Part shown: in pieces, positions 1 through 7,976 of the stretch
How positions within the stretch are numbered: position 1 is the stretch's first letter
How the letters are laid out: every line of letters starts with the position of its first letter
NCBI GenBank assembly: GCA_964614525.1
Contig: CAZTPA010000010.1
Location: forward strand, 1 to 63,710
Length of the DNA stretch: 63,710 bases
Source of the DNA: PWND01 sp964614525
GTDB taxonomy: Bacteria; Bacteroidota; Bacteroidia; Bacteroidales; UBA7960
Direction of reading: 5' to 3'
Translations under genes and position numbers: made by a program
Notes under the pieces: generated by a model
Databases searched by the model: none
The model's input: the letters and a program-made list of their open reading frames with translations, nothing else
Told to the model about the DNA's origin: nothing

Positions 1-609
1 AAAATTGGTATGACCAGCATATTTGATGCCTCTGGGAAAAATATCCCATGCACGGTTATACAAGCTGGCCCTTGTGTGGTTACGCAAGTAAGAACTAAAG
101 AGAAGGATGGCTATGAAGCTATACAACTTGCTTTTGATGATAAAAGAGAAAAAGTAACAAGTAAAGCTATGTTAGGTCATTTTGCTAAGGCAAAAACTTC
201 CCCGAAAAGAATGTTGGCTGAATTTACTCGTTTTGAGAAAGGCCATACTAAAAAGTTTGGTGATACTCTTACTTGTGATGTATTTATTGAAGGTGAATTT
301 ATTGATGTAGTTGGTACATCAAAAGGAAAAGGCTTTCAAGGTGTGGTTAAAAGACACGGCTTTGCCGGTGTTGGACAAGCAACGCATGGTCAACATAACC
401 GACTTAGAGCTCCCGGCTCCCTTGGTGCATCTTCATACCCGGCTCGGGTTTTTAAAGGTATGCGTATGGCAGGCCGCATGGGTGGCGATAGAGTGAAGAT
501 GATTAATCTTCAGGTCTTGAAACTTATACCCGAAGATAATGTAGTAATTGTGAAAGGATCAGTTCCTGGTCCAAATGGTTCATATTTAATTCTTGAAAGA
601 TGGAGTTAG
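1..609 (+). CDS. rplC: 50S ribosomal protein L3 (uL3), 5' partial
   Basis: Ribosomal protein L3 binds 23S rRNA early in large-subunit assembly and helps form the peptidyl transferase centre. The reading frame is open from base 1: the first three codons read K-I-G, directly before the MTSIFD segment that in full-length L3 follows a short Lys/Gly-rich start, so roughly the first 8-10 residues lie outside the window. The family core GKGFQGVVKRHGFAG and the HGQHNRLRAPGSLGASS loop are intact. The stop codon overlaps the rplD start by 10 bases, which suggests translational coupling. rpsJ is expected just upstream but is not in the window. Confidence 0.97.
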   Translation, partial: KIGMTSIFDASGKNIPCTVIQAGPCVVTQVRTKEKDGYEAIQLAFDDKREKVTSKAMLGHFAKAKTSPKRMLAEFTRFEKGHTKKFGDTLTCDVFIEGEFIDVVGTSKGKGFQGVVKRHGFAGVGQATHGQHNRLRAPGSLGASSYPARVFKGMRMAGRMGGDRVKMINLQVLKLIPEDNVVIVKGSVPGPNGSYLILERWS

Positions 610-1229
610 CAGTTTATAACATAGAAGGAAAGAAAACAGCCAAAAAAGTAACACTTAACGATGATATATTTGGTATCGAACCAAATGATCATGTCCTTTA
701 TCTGGATGTTAAGCATTATTTGGCTAACCAAAGGCAAGGCACACACAAATCTAAAGAGAGAAACGCTGTTAAAGGTAGTACTCGCAAGCTCCGTAGGCAA
801 AAAGGCACCGGTGCTGCCAGAATTGGTGATATCAAATCCCCGCTACTTAGAGGTGGTGGACGTGCGTTTGGACCCGAACCCAGAGATTATTCCTTTAAAC
901 TTAATAAGAAGGTTAAAAGGTTGGCCAGAAAGTCTGCCTTATCTTATAAAGTTAAAGATGAAAATCTAATGGTACTCGAAGATTTTACTTTTGAGCAACC
1001 AAAAACTAAACAATATATTCAGATATTGAAAAATCTAAACTTGTCTGATAAAAAATCATTGTTGGTTATCCCTGAAGTTGACCGCAATATTATTTTATCC
1101 GTTAGAAATTTACCCAGAATTTCAGTTGCTGTTGCACGTGATTTGAATGCATATCAAATCCTGAATGCGCAAAAATTGATCTTTGTGGAAAGTTCTTTTG
1201 AACAAGTAGAAAATACATTGTTGAAATAA
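600..1229 (+). CDS. rplD: 50S ribosomal protein L4 (uL4)
   Basis: L4 is a 23S rRNA-binding protein whose long loop lines the peptide exit tunnel. At 209 residues it has normal length. The tunnel loop shows as the basic, glycine-rich stretch KGTGAARIGDIKSPLLRGGG near residues 65-85. The ATG at 600 overlaps the end of rplC. In gammaproteobacteria L4 represses its own S10 operon; no leader can be judged here because the operon start lies outside the window. Confidence 0.97.
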   Translation: MELAVYNIEGKKTAKKVTLNDDIFGIEPNDHVLYLDVKHYLANQRQGTHKSKERNAVKGSTRKLRRQKGTGAARIGDIKSPLLRGGGRAFGPEPRDYSFKLNKKVKRLARKSALSYKVKDENLMVLEDFTFEQPKTKQYIQILKNLNLSDKKSLLVIPEVDRNIILSVRNLPRISVAVARDLNAYQILNAQKLIFVESSFEQVENTLLK

Positions 1230-1271
1230 TTATTGATTTAGCTGATTCTTCAGCTTAAAATTGGAAATACA

Positions 1272-1565
1272 ATGAATGTTTTAATTAAGCCTCTGATTAC
1301 AGAAAAAATGACAGCAGTTACGGAAAAATTTCCTAACAGATATGGCTTTATAGTTGATAAAAGAGCTAGCAAACCTCAAATCAAAAAAGCTGTTGAGGAA
1401 ATGTATGATGTTTCTGTGGAAACAGTTAATACTATGAACTACTTTGGTAAACTCAAAGTACGTTATACAAAAACCGGATTTTTGTCCGGTAGAACTAATA
1501 GTTTTAAAAAAGCTATCGTGCAGGTTGCCGATGGTCAATCTATTGATTTTTATAGCAACATTTAA
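1272..1565 (+). CDS. rplW: 50S ribosomal protein L23 (uL23)
   Basis: L23 sits at the exit of the peptide tunnel and is the docking site for trigger factor and SRP. The protein is 97 residues long and begins with the family motif PLITEKMT. It lies 42 bases after rplD and 12 bases before rplB in the conserved S10 operon order. No ribosome binding site of the GGAGG kind precedes it, as is usual in Bacteroidota. Confidence 0.96.
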   Translation: MNVLIKPLITEKMTAVTEKFPNRYGFIVDKRASKPQIKKAVEEMYDVSVETVNTMNYFGKLKVRYTKTGFLSGRTNSFKKAIVQVADGQSIDFYSNI

Positions 1566-1577
1566 GATTAATAATAA

Positions 1578-2402
1578 ATGGCTTTAAGAAAATTTAAACC
1601 AACTACACCGGGTCAAAGAACTAAACTAATTAGTGCCTTTGACGAAATATCTGCCTCTAAACCTGAAAAAAGCTTGGTAGTTGGATCAAAGAAATCAGGA
1701 GGCAGGAATAATAGTGGTAAAATGACATGCCGTTATATCGGTGGTGGTCATAAACGTAAGTATCGCTTAATCGACTTTAAAAGAGATAAAGATGGTATTC
1801 CGGGGAAAATTGTATCTGTAGAATATGATCCTAATCGTAGTGCAAGAATTGCTCTTGTTAACTATGCTGATGGAGAAAAAAGATACATTATTGCTCCTGC
1901 TGGACTGGAAGTCGGTCAAACTATTTTGTCCGGTGATACAGCAACACCAAATGTAGGGAATACTTTGTTGTTGAAAAATGTTCCACTGGGTAGTGTTGTT
2001 CATAATATTGAAATAAAACCGGGACAAGGTGCAAAAATGGCTCGTAGTGCCGGATCTTATGCTCAACTAACATCTCGTGACGGGAAGTATGCTATTCTAA
2101 AACTCCCTTCAGGAGAATCCAGAATGGTTTTAGTTACTTGTAAAGCTACTATTGGAACTATTTCAAACCCTGACCATGTTCATGAAGTCTCAGGAAAAGC
2201 CGGAAGAAGCAGATGGCTTGGACGCAGACCAAGAGTTAGAGGTACTGTTATGAATCCGGTGGATCATCCAATGGGTGGTGGTGAAGGTCGCTCTACAGGC
2301 GGACATCCCAGAAGCCGAAATGGGATACCCTCTAAAGGTTTCAGAACAAGAAACAAGAAAAAAGAAACCAATAGGTTTATTGTTGAAAGAAGAAAGAAAT
2401 AA
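1578..2402 (+). CDS. rplB: 50S ribosomal protein L2 (uL2)
   Basis: L2 is one of the largest and most conserved 23S rRNA-binding proteins and is needed for subunit joining and peptidyl transfer. It has 274 residues, the normal length. The C-terminal signature HPMGGGEGRSTGGHP carries the conserved histidine near the peptidyl transferase centre. It is followed after 25 bases by rpsS. Confidence 0.98.
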   Translation: MALRKFKPTTPGQRTKLISAFDEISASKPEKSLVVGSKKSGGRNNSGKMTCRYIGGGHKRKYRLIDFKRDKDGIPGKIVSVEYDPNRSARIALVNYADGEKRYIIAPAGLEVGQTILSGDTATPNVGNTLLLKNVPLGSVVHNIEIKPGQGAKMARSAGSYAQLTSRDGKYAILKLPSGESRMVLVTCKATIGTISNPDHVHEVSGKAGRSRWLGRRPRVRGTVMNPVDHPMGGGEGRSTGGHPRSRNGIPSKGFRTRNKKKETNRFIVERRKK

Positions 2403-2427
2403 TTATTAACGAAAAAAGTGCATAACA

Positions 2428-2706
2428 ATGAGTCGTTCGTTAAAAAAAGGACCATATATACATTTCAAATTGGAAAAGAAAGTACTGCAAATGGTTGCAA
2501 GCTCTAAAAAAACAGTCGTAAAAACCTGGTCAAGAGCGTCTATGATTTCACCCGACTTTGTCGGTCTAACTATAGCAGTGCATAATGGGAATAAATTTAT
2601 CCCGGTATATATAACAGAAAATATGGTAGGCCATAAACTTGGCGAATTTGCCCCAACTCGTATTTTTCGTGGTCATGCAGGTAAAAAAGATAAAGCAAAA
2701 AAATAA
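2428..2706 (+). CDS. rpsS: 30S ribosomal protein S19 (uS19)
   Basis: S19 binds the head of the small subunit next to S13 and contacts A-site tRNA. The 92-residue protein starts with the canonical SRSLKKGPY and contains the ITENMVGHKLGEFAPTR signature. It sits between rplB and rplV as in nearly all bacteria. Confidence 0.97.
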   Translation: MSRSLKKGPYIHFKLEKKVLQMVASSKKTVVKTWSRASMISPDFVGLTIAVHNGNKFIPVYITENMVGHKLGEFAPTRIFRGHAGKKDKAKK

Positions 2707-2721
2707 AAATTTTACTGTAAA

Positions 2722-3135
2722 ATGGGAATAAGAAAACGTTTAAGGGCTGAGAAACTCAAAGAAGAAAAAAGAGCTCAATACTATGCCAGGTTGAGCAATT
2801 GCCCCACTTCACCAAGAAAAATGCGAATTGTCGCTGATCTTATTAGGGGTCAAGAAGTAAATAAAGCCCTAGGTATTTTAAAATTTACCAAAAAAGAAGC
2901 AGCTGAAAGATTAGAAAAGCTTTTATTGTCTGCTATTAACAACTGGCAAACTAAAAACGAAGGTGCTCGTTTGGAAGATAGTAATCTGTTCGTAAAATCA
3001 ATTTTTGTTGATAGCGGCAGAATGCTCAAACGTTTGAGACCTGCACCACAAGGTCGTGGTCACAGGATCAGAAAAAGATCCAATCATGTTACAATTTTTG
3101 TTGAGAGTAAAACAGAAAATAATCAAAATATTTAA
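2722..3135 (+). CDS. rplV: 50S ribosomal protein L22 (uL22)
   Basis: L22 lines the polypeptide exit tunnel with a beta-hairpin. The protein has 137 residues. After a basic N-terminal stretch of about 20 residues comes the core (SPRKMRIVADLIRG), and the tunnel hairpin is seen around RMLKRLRPAPQGRGHRIRKR. The basic N-terminal extension is longer than in E. coli L22. The stop lies 3 bases before rpsC, so the two are probably translationally coupled. Confidence 0.96.
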   Translation: MGIRKRLRAEKLKEEKRAQYYARLSNCPTSPRKMRIVADLIRGQEVNKALGILKFTKKEAAERLEKLLLSAINNWQTKNEGARLEDSNLFVKSIFVDSGRMLKRLRPAPQGRGHRIRKRSNHVTIFVESKTENNQNI

Positions 3136-3138
3136 TAA

Positions 3139-3864
3139 ATGGGACAGAAAACTAATCCAATAGGCCTTAGGCTAGGGATTATCAAAGGATGGGATTCCAA
3201 TTGGTATGGCGGAAAAGATTACGCCGCAAAGCTTGTTGAAGACGATAAAATCAGAAAGTATTTGAACGCTCGTCTGGCAAAAGCAGGAGTATCCAAAATT
3301 ATTATTGAAAGAACTCTTAAGCTTATTACTGTTACAATTAATACCGCTCGTCCTGGTATTATTATTGGTAAAGGTGGTCAAGAAGTTGATAAAATCAAGG
3401 AAGAGCTTAAAAAACTTACTCAAAAAGAAGTTCAAATTAATATCTCTGAAATAAAAAGACCCGAACTGGATGCTACACTAGTTGCTAATACAGTAGCTCG
3501 TCAAATTGAAGGAAGAATTTCTTTTAGACGTGCCGTAAAAACAGCTATTGCATCTACAATGAGACTTAATTCTGAGGGTATTAAAATAACTGTGTCCGGT
3601 CGTCTTGGTGGTGCTGAAATGGCAAGAAGTGAAACTTACAAAGAAGGTAGAATCCCTCTGCATACACTTCGCGCTGATATCGATTATGCTCTTTGTGAAG
3701 CGCATACTACTTACGGCCGTATTGGTATTAAAGTGTGGATTTGTAATGGAGAAGTATATGGTAAAAAAGATCTTACTCCATTTACTGCAGAATCCGCTAA
3801 ACCTAACAGACCTCCTAGAAGCGGTGGTTCTAAAGGTGACCGATTTAAAGGACGCAGAAAATAG
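3139..3864 (+). CDS. rpsC: 30S ribosomal protein S3 (uS3)
   Basis: S3 forms part of the mRNA entry channel of the small subunit. It has 241 residues. A type II KH domain is visible, with the GxxG loop in GIIIGKGGQEVDKI near residues 73-86. The C-terminal S3 domain contains the GRLGGAEMARSE signature. It ends in a short basic tail. Confidence 0.97.
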   Translation: MGQKTNPIGLRLGIIKGWDSNWYGGKDYAAKLVEDDKIRKYLNARLAKAGVSKIIIERTLKLITVTINTARPGIIIGKGGQEVDKIKEELKKLTQKEVQINISEIKRPELDATLVANTVARQIEGRISFRRAVKTAIASTMRLNSEGIKITVSGRLGGAEMARSETYKEGRIPLHTLRADIDYALCEAHTTYGRIGIKVWICNGEVYGKKDLTPFTAESAKPNRPPRSGGSKGDRFKGRRK

Positions 3865-3903
3865 ATAGTTTTAATTTGTTTTAATTGCGAAATAGTGTAG
3901 AAA

Positions 3904-4326
3904 ATGTTACAACCGAAAAAAACAAAATACAGAAAGCAGCAAAAAGGCCGTATGAAAGGCAATACTAAAAGAGGTGCCGAAATAGCTTTTGGAACCTTTG
4001 GCATTAAAGCCCTTGAAACAACCTGGATTACTGGTAGACAAATTGAGGCTGCTCGTCAGGCCATTACTCGTTTTATGAAACGTGAAGGCCAATTGTGGAT
4101 AAGAATTTTTCCGGATAAACCTCTTACTAAAAAACCTGCGGAAGTACGTATGGGTAAAGGTAAAGGTTCTCCAGAATTATTTGTTGCAAGAGTTACACCG
4201 GGTCGAATTTTATTCGAAGCCGATGGCGTAACAACTGAAATAGCTAAAGAAGCTATGAGACTTGGCTCGCAAAAACTTCCTATTGCAACAAGATTTGTTG
4301 TAAGAAGAGATTATATTGAAGAATAA
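3904..4326 (+). CDS. rplP: 50S ribosomal protein L16 (uL16)
   Basis: L16 organises the A-site region of the large subunit. The protein has 140 residues, begins MLQPKKTKYRKQQKGRM, and contains the GTFGIKALETTWITGRQIEA segment and the RMGKGKGSPE loop typical of the family. It is the last gene before a 226-base gap that interrupts the otherwise continuous cluster. Confidence 0.97.
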   Translation: MLQPKKTKYRKQQKGRMKGNTKRGAEIAFGTFGIKALETTWITGRQIEAARQAITRFMKREGQLWIRIFPDKPLTKKPAEVRMGKGKGSPELFVARVTPGRILFEADGVTTEIAKEAMRLGSQKLPIATRFVVRRDYIEE

Positions 4327-4552
4327 GATTTTATATTTCAATATAATTTTGTATCTTTGCAGCCTTTTTGTAGGGAAATTGATTGATAAAATAACGTAGC
4401 CGTTACCTGCGAGTAAATCAAAATCCTTATAAATCACTAAGTTAGTGAACTTATTTGATTGATTGCTAAGATCAAAAATTAATGTTCTTTTAAGAAAAGT
4501 AATTTATAGTTAAGAATATTAAATTGATCAATTAATTTGAAATTTAAACAAC
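4327..4552 (+). promoter_or_regulatory. Structured intergenic region between rplP and rpmC
   Basis: This 226-base gap is unusually long for the inside of a ribosomal protein cluster. It holds a promoter -7 element near its start and at least two short stem-loops: a 5-bp stem at 4392-4405 (arms TAACG and CGTTA) and a 6-bp stem at 4435-4447 (arms CACTAA and TTAGTG). GATCAA near 4471 and a TTGATC near the end could pair over a longer range. A separately transcribed leader controlling rpmC onward is a reasonable inference. No open reading frame of note lies in it. Confidence 0.5.
4352..4359 (+). promoter_or_regulatory. Bacteroidota -7 promoter element (TATCTTTG)
   Basis: TATCTTTG is an exact match to the Bacteroidota -7 consensus TAnnTTTG. 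It lies 26 bases after the rplP stop and about 190 bases before rpmC, so it would start a second transcript covering the spc and alpha parts of the cluster. A clear -33 TTTG is not present at the standard distance. Confidence 0.6.
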
Positions 4553-4768
4553 ATGAAACCTAAGGTAATTCGTGAAATGTCAACCGGTGAACTCCGTGAA
4601 AGATTAGTCGAGGAAAAGAAACAATTGATTAAATTAAAAATGAATCATGCTGTTTCACCTCTTGAAAATCCTGTTAAAATCAAAACTTATCGTCAGATAG
4701 TTGCGAGAATAAACACTGAGCTTCGGATGAGAGAAATTCTAGAAAATAAACAAAAGAAACAAAACTAA
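4553..4768 (+). CDS. rpmC: 50S ribosomal protein L29 (uL29)
   Basis: L29 is a small two-helix protein near the tunnel exit next to L23. It has 71 residues with the motif ELRERLVEEKKQLIKLK and the basic second helix. It is the first gene after the 226-base structured gap, and its stop abuts rpsQ with one base between them. Confidence 0.95.
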   Translation: MKPKVIREMSTGELRERLVEEKKQLIKLKMNHAVSPLENPVKIKTYRQIVARINTELRMREILENKQKKQN

Positions 4769-4769
4769 T

Positions 4770-5027
4770 ATGGAAACCAGAACTCGCAGAAAAGAAAGAA
4801 TAGGGATTGTTGTGAGTAATAAGATGAATAAGTCCGTGGTTGTTCAGGTAATGCGTAAATCAAAACACCCTATGTATGGAAAATTTGTTAAAAAATCTTC
4901 CAAATTCATGGCGCATGATGAAAAAAATGACTGTAACATCGGCGATCAAGTTCGTATTATGGAAACAAGGCCGTTAAGCCGAAATAAATGTTGGAGATTA
5001 GTTGAAATTATTGAAAGGGCTAAATAA
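4770..5027 (+). CDS. rpsQ: 30S ribosomal protein S17 (uS17)
   Basis: S17 is a primary 16S rRNA-binding protein with an OB fold. The 85-residue protein shows GIVVSNKMNKSVVVQV and the C-terminal RPLSRNKCWRLVEIIERA, both family hallmarks. It is packed between rpmC and rplN with gaps of 1-2 bases. Confidence 0.96.
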   Translation: METRTRRKERIGIVVSNKMNKSVVVQVMRKSKHPMYGKFVKKSSKFMAHDEKNDCNIGDQVRIMETRPLSRNKCWRLVEIIERAK

Positions 5028-5029
5028 TT

Positions 5030-5398
5030 ATGATACAACAAGAATCAAGACTTTCTGTAGCAGATAATAGCGGAGCCAAAGAAGTATTGTGTATTCGTGT
5101 ACTAGGTGGTACAAGAAAAAGATATGCTGGAATTGGTGATAAAATTATCGTTACTATTAAAGATGCAATGCCTAGTGGCAATGTGAAAAAAGGAACTGTG
5201 TCTAAAGCAGTTGTTGTTAGAACAAAAAAACATGTTCGTCGTTCTGATGGATCTTATATCCGTTTTGATGATAATGCAGTTGTTTTGCTTTCTCCAACTG
5301 ACGAAATTAGAGGCACTCGTATTTTTGGCCCTGTTGCCAGAGAATTACGTGAAAAGCAATATATGAAAATCGTTTCTTTAGCACCTGAAGTGCTTTAA
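5030..5398 (+). CDS. rplN: 50S ribosomal protein L14 (uL14)
   Basis: L14 sits at the subunit interface and forms an intersubunit bridge; it is also the target of the silencing factor RsfS. The protein has the standard 122 residues, starts MIQQESRLSVADNSGAKE and contains IRFDDNAVVLLSP. It begins 2 bases after the rpsQ stop. Confidence 0.98.
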   Translation: MIQQESRLSVADNSGAKEVLCIRVLGGTRKRYAGIGDKIIVTIKDAMPSGNVKKGTVSKAVVVRTKKHVRRSDGSYIRFDDNAVVLLSPTDEIRGTRIFGPVARELREKQYMKIVSLAPEVL

Positions 5399-5419
5399 TT
5401 ACGAAAAATAATTAAAATT

Positions 5420-5740
5420 ATGCAAGCCAAATTACATATCAAAAAAGGCGACACCGTCAAAGTTATTGCCGGTAACGAAAAAGGACAGCAAGGGAAAGTG
5501 CTTAGAATTGATTTGAAAAAGCACAGAGCTATTGTTGAAGGACTAAACCTTGTTTCTAAACATACTAAACCTAATGCTGCAAACCCTCAGGGTGGAATAG
5601 TTAAACAAGAAGCCGGAATTCATATATCAAATCTTATGGTTATTGATTCTAAAGGCAACATGACTCGCATTGGTAGAAAAATGGATGATAACAATAAACT
5701 AGTACGTTATTCTAAAAAGTCAGGGGAGGTAATAAAATAA
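5420..5740 (+). CDS. rplX: 50S ribosomal protein L24 (uL24)
   Basis: L24 is an assembly initiator of the large subunit. It has 106 residues and a KOW motif, visible as KKGDTVKVIAGNEKGQQGKV near residues 8-27. Its last base overlaps the first base of rplE, so the two are likely translationally coupled. Confidence 0.96.
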   Translation: MQAKLHIKKGDTVKVIAGNEKGQQGKVLRIDLKKHRAIVEGLNLVSKHTKPNAANPQGGIVKQEAGIHISNLMVIDSKGNMTRIGRKMDDNNKLVRYSKKSGEVIK

Positions 5741-6297
5741 TGAGCTATATACCAAGACTTAAAAGTAAATATGAGAAGGAAATCATTCCCGCTTTAATGA
5801 AGCAATTTCAGTATAAAAGCTGTATGCAAGTTCCTAAATTAGTGAAAATATGCCTGAATCAAGGTGTAGGTGGTGCAATCGCAGACAAAAAACTAATTGA
5901 TGTAGCTGCAAATGAAATGTCTACTGTTTCCGGACAAAAAGCCGTGCAAACAAAATCAAAAAAGGATATTTCTAACTTCAAATTACGTAGAGGAATGCCT
6001 ATTGGAGTTCGAGTTACTCTTAGAGGTGAAAGAATGTATGAATTTCTTGACAGACTTATTTCTGTTTCTTTGCCTCGTATTAGAGACTTTAAAGGAATTA
6101 ATGAAAAAGGTTTTGATGGAAAAGGAAATTTCTCTATGGGTGTCTCAGAACAAATTATTTATCCCGAAATTGATATAGATAATATCAATAAAATTATGGG
6201 TATGGATATTACTATTGTAACTAACGCCAACACTGACAAAGAAGCTTTCGGGCTTTTACGTGAATTTGGCATACCTTTTAAAAACGTCATTAAATAA
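5740..6297 (+). CDS. rplE: 50S ribosomal protein L5 (uL5)
   Basis: L5 binds 5S rRNA in the central protuberance together with L18. The protein has 185 residues and shows VPKLVKICLNQGVGGA near residue 32, the FKLRRGMPIGVRVTLRG segment and FSMGVSEQIIYPEIDID. The start codon overlaps the rplX stop. Confidence 0.98.
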   Translation: MSYIPRLKSKYEKEIIPALMKQFQYKSCMQVPKLVKICLNQGVGGAIADKKLIDVAANEMSTVSGQKAVQTKSKKDISNFKLRRGMPIGVRVTLRGERMYEFLDRLISVSLPRIRDFKGINEKGFDGKGNFSMGVSEQIIYPEIDIDNINKIMGMDITIVTNANTDKEAFGLLREFGIPFKNVIK

Positions 6298-6310
6298 AAA
6301 ATATATATTC

Positions 6311-6580
6311 ATGGCAAAAGAGTCTATTAAAGCGAGAGAAAGAAAAAGAGCTAAGCTTGTTGCTAAATACGCAGAGAAACGAGCTGAGCTTAAAGCGAAC
6401 GGTGATTATCTTGGGTTGCAAAAACTACCCAAAAATGCTTCACCGGTGAGGCTACATAACAGATGCAAACTTACAGGAAGACCTAAAGGTTATATGCGTC
6501 AGTTTGGAGTTTCTCGTATTAACTTTAGAGAAATGGCTAGCAACGGATTAATACCCGGAGTTACTAAAGCTAGCTGGTAG
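6311..6580 (+). CDS. rpsN: 30S ribosomal protein S14 (uS14), zinc-free type
   Basis: S14 binds late in the small-subunit head. The ATG at 6311 (MAKESIKARERKR) is chosen because an in-frame earlier start at 6260 would lie inside rplE and encode a non-homologous leader. The resulting 89-residue protein is of the longer type without CxxC zinc knuckles; only one cysteine is present, in LHNRCKLTGRPKGYMRQFG. Confidence 0.95.
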   Translation: MAKESIKARERKRAKLVAKYAEKRAELKANGDYLGLQKLPKNASPVRLHNRCKLTGRPKGYMRQFGVSRINFREMASNGLIPGVTKASW

Positions 6581-6614
6581 TGATATTATTAGTTGAACTT
6601 TTTATCTTAATAAA

Positions 6615-7013
6615 ATGATAACGGATCCAATTGCAGATTATTTAAATAGAATAAGGAATGCCATTAAGGCCAATCATAGGATTGTTGAAATTCCTGCATC
6701 GAATCTCAAAAAAGAGATGACCAAAATCCTTTTTGATAAAGGATTTATACTGAATTATAAGTTTGAAGATGATAAAATTCCCGGAATTATTAAAATTGCG
6801 CTGAAATATCATCCGACAACGAAATTGCCGGCTATCAACGAACTTAAAAGAGTTAGTAGACCCGGTCTGAGAAAATATTGTAAAAGCGATGAGCTACCTA
6901 GGGTACTTAATGGTCTCGGTATTGCAGTTATCAGCACTTCTAAAGGTCTGATAACCGATAAAGAAGCCCGTAATGCCGGTGTAGGTGGTGAAGTTATTTG
7001 TTACGTAAGTTAA
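6615..7013 (+). CDS. rpsH: 30S ribosomal protein S8 (uS8)
   Basis: S8 is a primary binder of 16S rRNA helix 21 and in E. coli the repressor of the spc operon. The 132-residue protein begins MITDPIADYLNRIRNA and ends with the family signature GLGIAVISTSKGLITDKEAR followed by GVGGEVICYVS. Confidence 0.97.
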   Translation: MITDPIADYLNRIRNAIKANHRIVEIPASNLKKEMTKILFDKGFILNYKFEDDKIPGIIKIALKYHPTTKLPAINELKRVSRPGLRKYCKSDELPRVLNGLGIAVISTSKGLITDKEARNAGVGGEVICYVS

Positions 7014-7014
7014 A

Positions 7015-7022
7015 AAGGAGGG
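7015..7022 (+). promoter_or_regulatory. Strong Shine-Dalgarno sequence before rplF
   Basis: AAGGAGGG lies 3 bases before the rplF ATG. Such a strong anti-16S match is unusual in Bacteroidota, whose mRNAs mostly lack Shine-Dalgarno sequences, and the other genes of this cluster show nothing comparable. The spacing is shorter than the optimum, so its effect on initiation is uncertain. Confidence 0.5.
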
Positions 7023-7025
7023 AAT

Positions 7026-7583
7026 ATGTCACGTATAGGTAAATTGCCAATAGATGTACCAAAAGGTGTTACAGTTACTATATCTAATGATAATGTAGTT
7101 ACTGTAAAAGGACCTAAAGGAGAATTAACTCAAAAAGTTAAGTCGGAAATTACTGTTAAACAAGAGGAAGAGAAAATTGTACTAGAACGTGCAACTGAAG
7201 AAAAAAGCCATAAAGCTCTTCATGGTTTATATCGTTCATTAATCAATAATATGATTATTGGTGTTTCTGAAGGATATAAAACTGTGCAGGAACTTGTAGG
7301 TGTTGGTTATAAAGCTTCAAACGTCGGTCAATTATTGGAAATGTCTCTTGGGTTTTCTCATAATATTTTCTTCGAATTACCAAAGGAAATTAAAGTGGAA
7401 ACTCTTACTGAAAGAGGGAAAAATCCCCTGATAATACTTGAATCTCACGATAAACAACTTATCGGACAAGCGGCCGCTAAAATAAGATCTCTTCGTAAAC
7501 CGGAACCTTATAAAGGTAAAGGGGTTAGATTTCAAGGTGAGGTTATTCGCAGAAAAGCTGGTAAAGCTGCTGCAGCTAAATAA
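7026..7583 (+). CDS. rplF: 50S ribosomal protein L6 (uL6)
   Basis: L6 binds near the sarcin-ricin loop and the factor-binding site. It has 185 residues and two L6 repeats; the second carries the C-terminal signature PEPYKGKGVRF. It is preceded by an unusually good Shine-Dalgarno sequence (AAGGAGGG). Confidence 0.97.
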   Translation: MSRIGKLPIDVPKGVTVTISNDNVVTVKGPKGELTQKVKSEITVKQEEEKIVLERATEEKSHKALHGLYRSLINNMIIGVSEGYKTVQELVGVGYKASNVGQLLEMSLGFSHNIFFELPKEIKVETLTERGKNPLIILESHDKQLIGQAAAKIRSLRKPEPYKGKGVRFQGEVIRRKAGKAAAAK

Positions 7584-7615
7584 TATTTTTAGTAAATGCT
7601 TATTTATATAAAAAA

Positions 7616-7972
7616 ATGGCAACAAAAAAGCTTAATAGAAGACAAAAGATAAAATATCGAATTAGAAGAAAAATATTCGGTACTGAAAATACACCTAGAC
7701 TTACTGTGTTTAGAAGTAATAAGGATATTTATGCACAGCTAATCAATGACAACGAAGGTAAAACCCTGGCTTCTGCTTCCTCGAAAATTAAAGAAGCAGA
7801 AAATATCAAAGGAACAAAAATTCAGATAGCTAAAGAAGTTGGCAAATTGCTTGCCGGTAAAGCTAAAGAAGTTGGCGTTGAAAAGGTGGTTTTTGATCGC
7901 AACGGTTATTTATATCATGGTAGAATAAAATCTTTGGCAGAAGGTGCTAGAGAAGGAGGCTTAAAATTCTAG
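7616..7972 (+). CDS. rplR: 50S ribosomal protein L18 (uL18)
   Basis: L18 binds 5S rRNA with L5. The protein has 118 residues and shows TPRLTVFRSNKDIYAQLI and the C-terminal FDRNGYLYHGRIKSLAEGAR segment. It ends 4 bases before rpsE. Confidence 0.97.
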   Translation: MATKKLNRRQKIKYRIRRKIFGTENTPRLTVFRSNKDIYAQLINDNEGKTLASASSKIKEAENIKGTKIQIAKEVGKLLAGKAKEVGVEKVVFDRNGYLYHGRIKSLAEGAREGGLKF

Positions 7973-7976
7973 GAAT

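Noticed and set aside
1..9. L3 gene considered as starting at the ATG at base 10
   Set aside because: The frame is open to base 1 and encodes K-I-G, which continues the conserved L3 N-terminus, so the true start lies outside the window.
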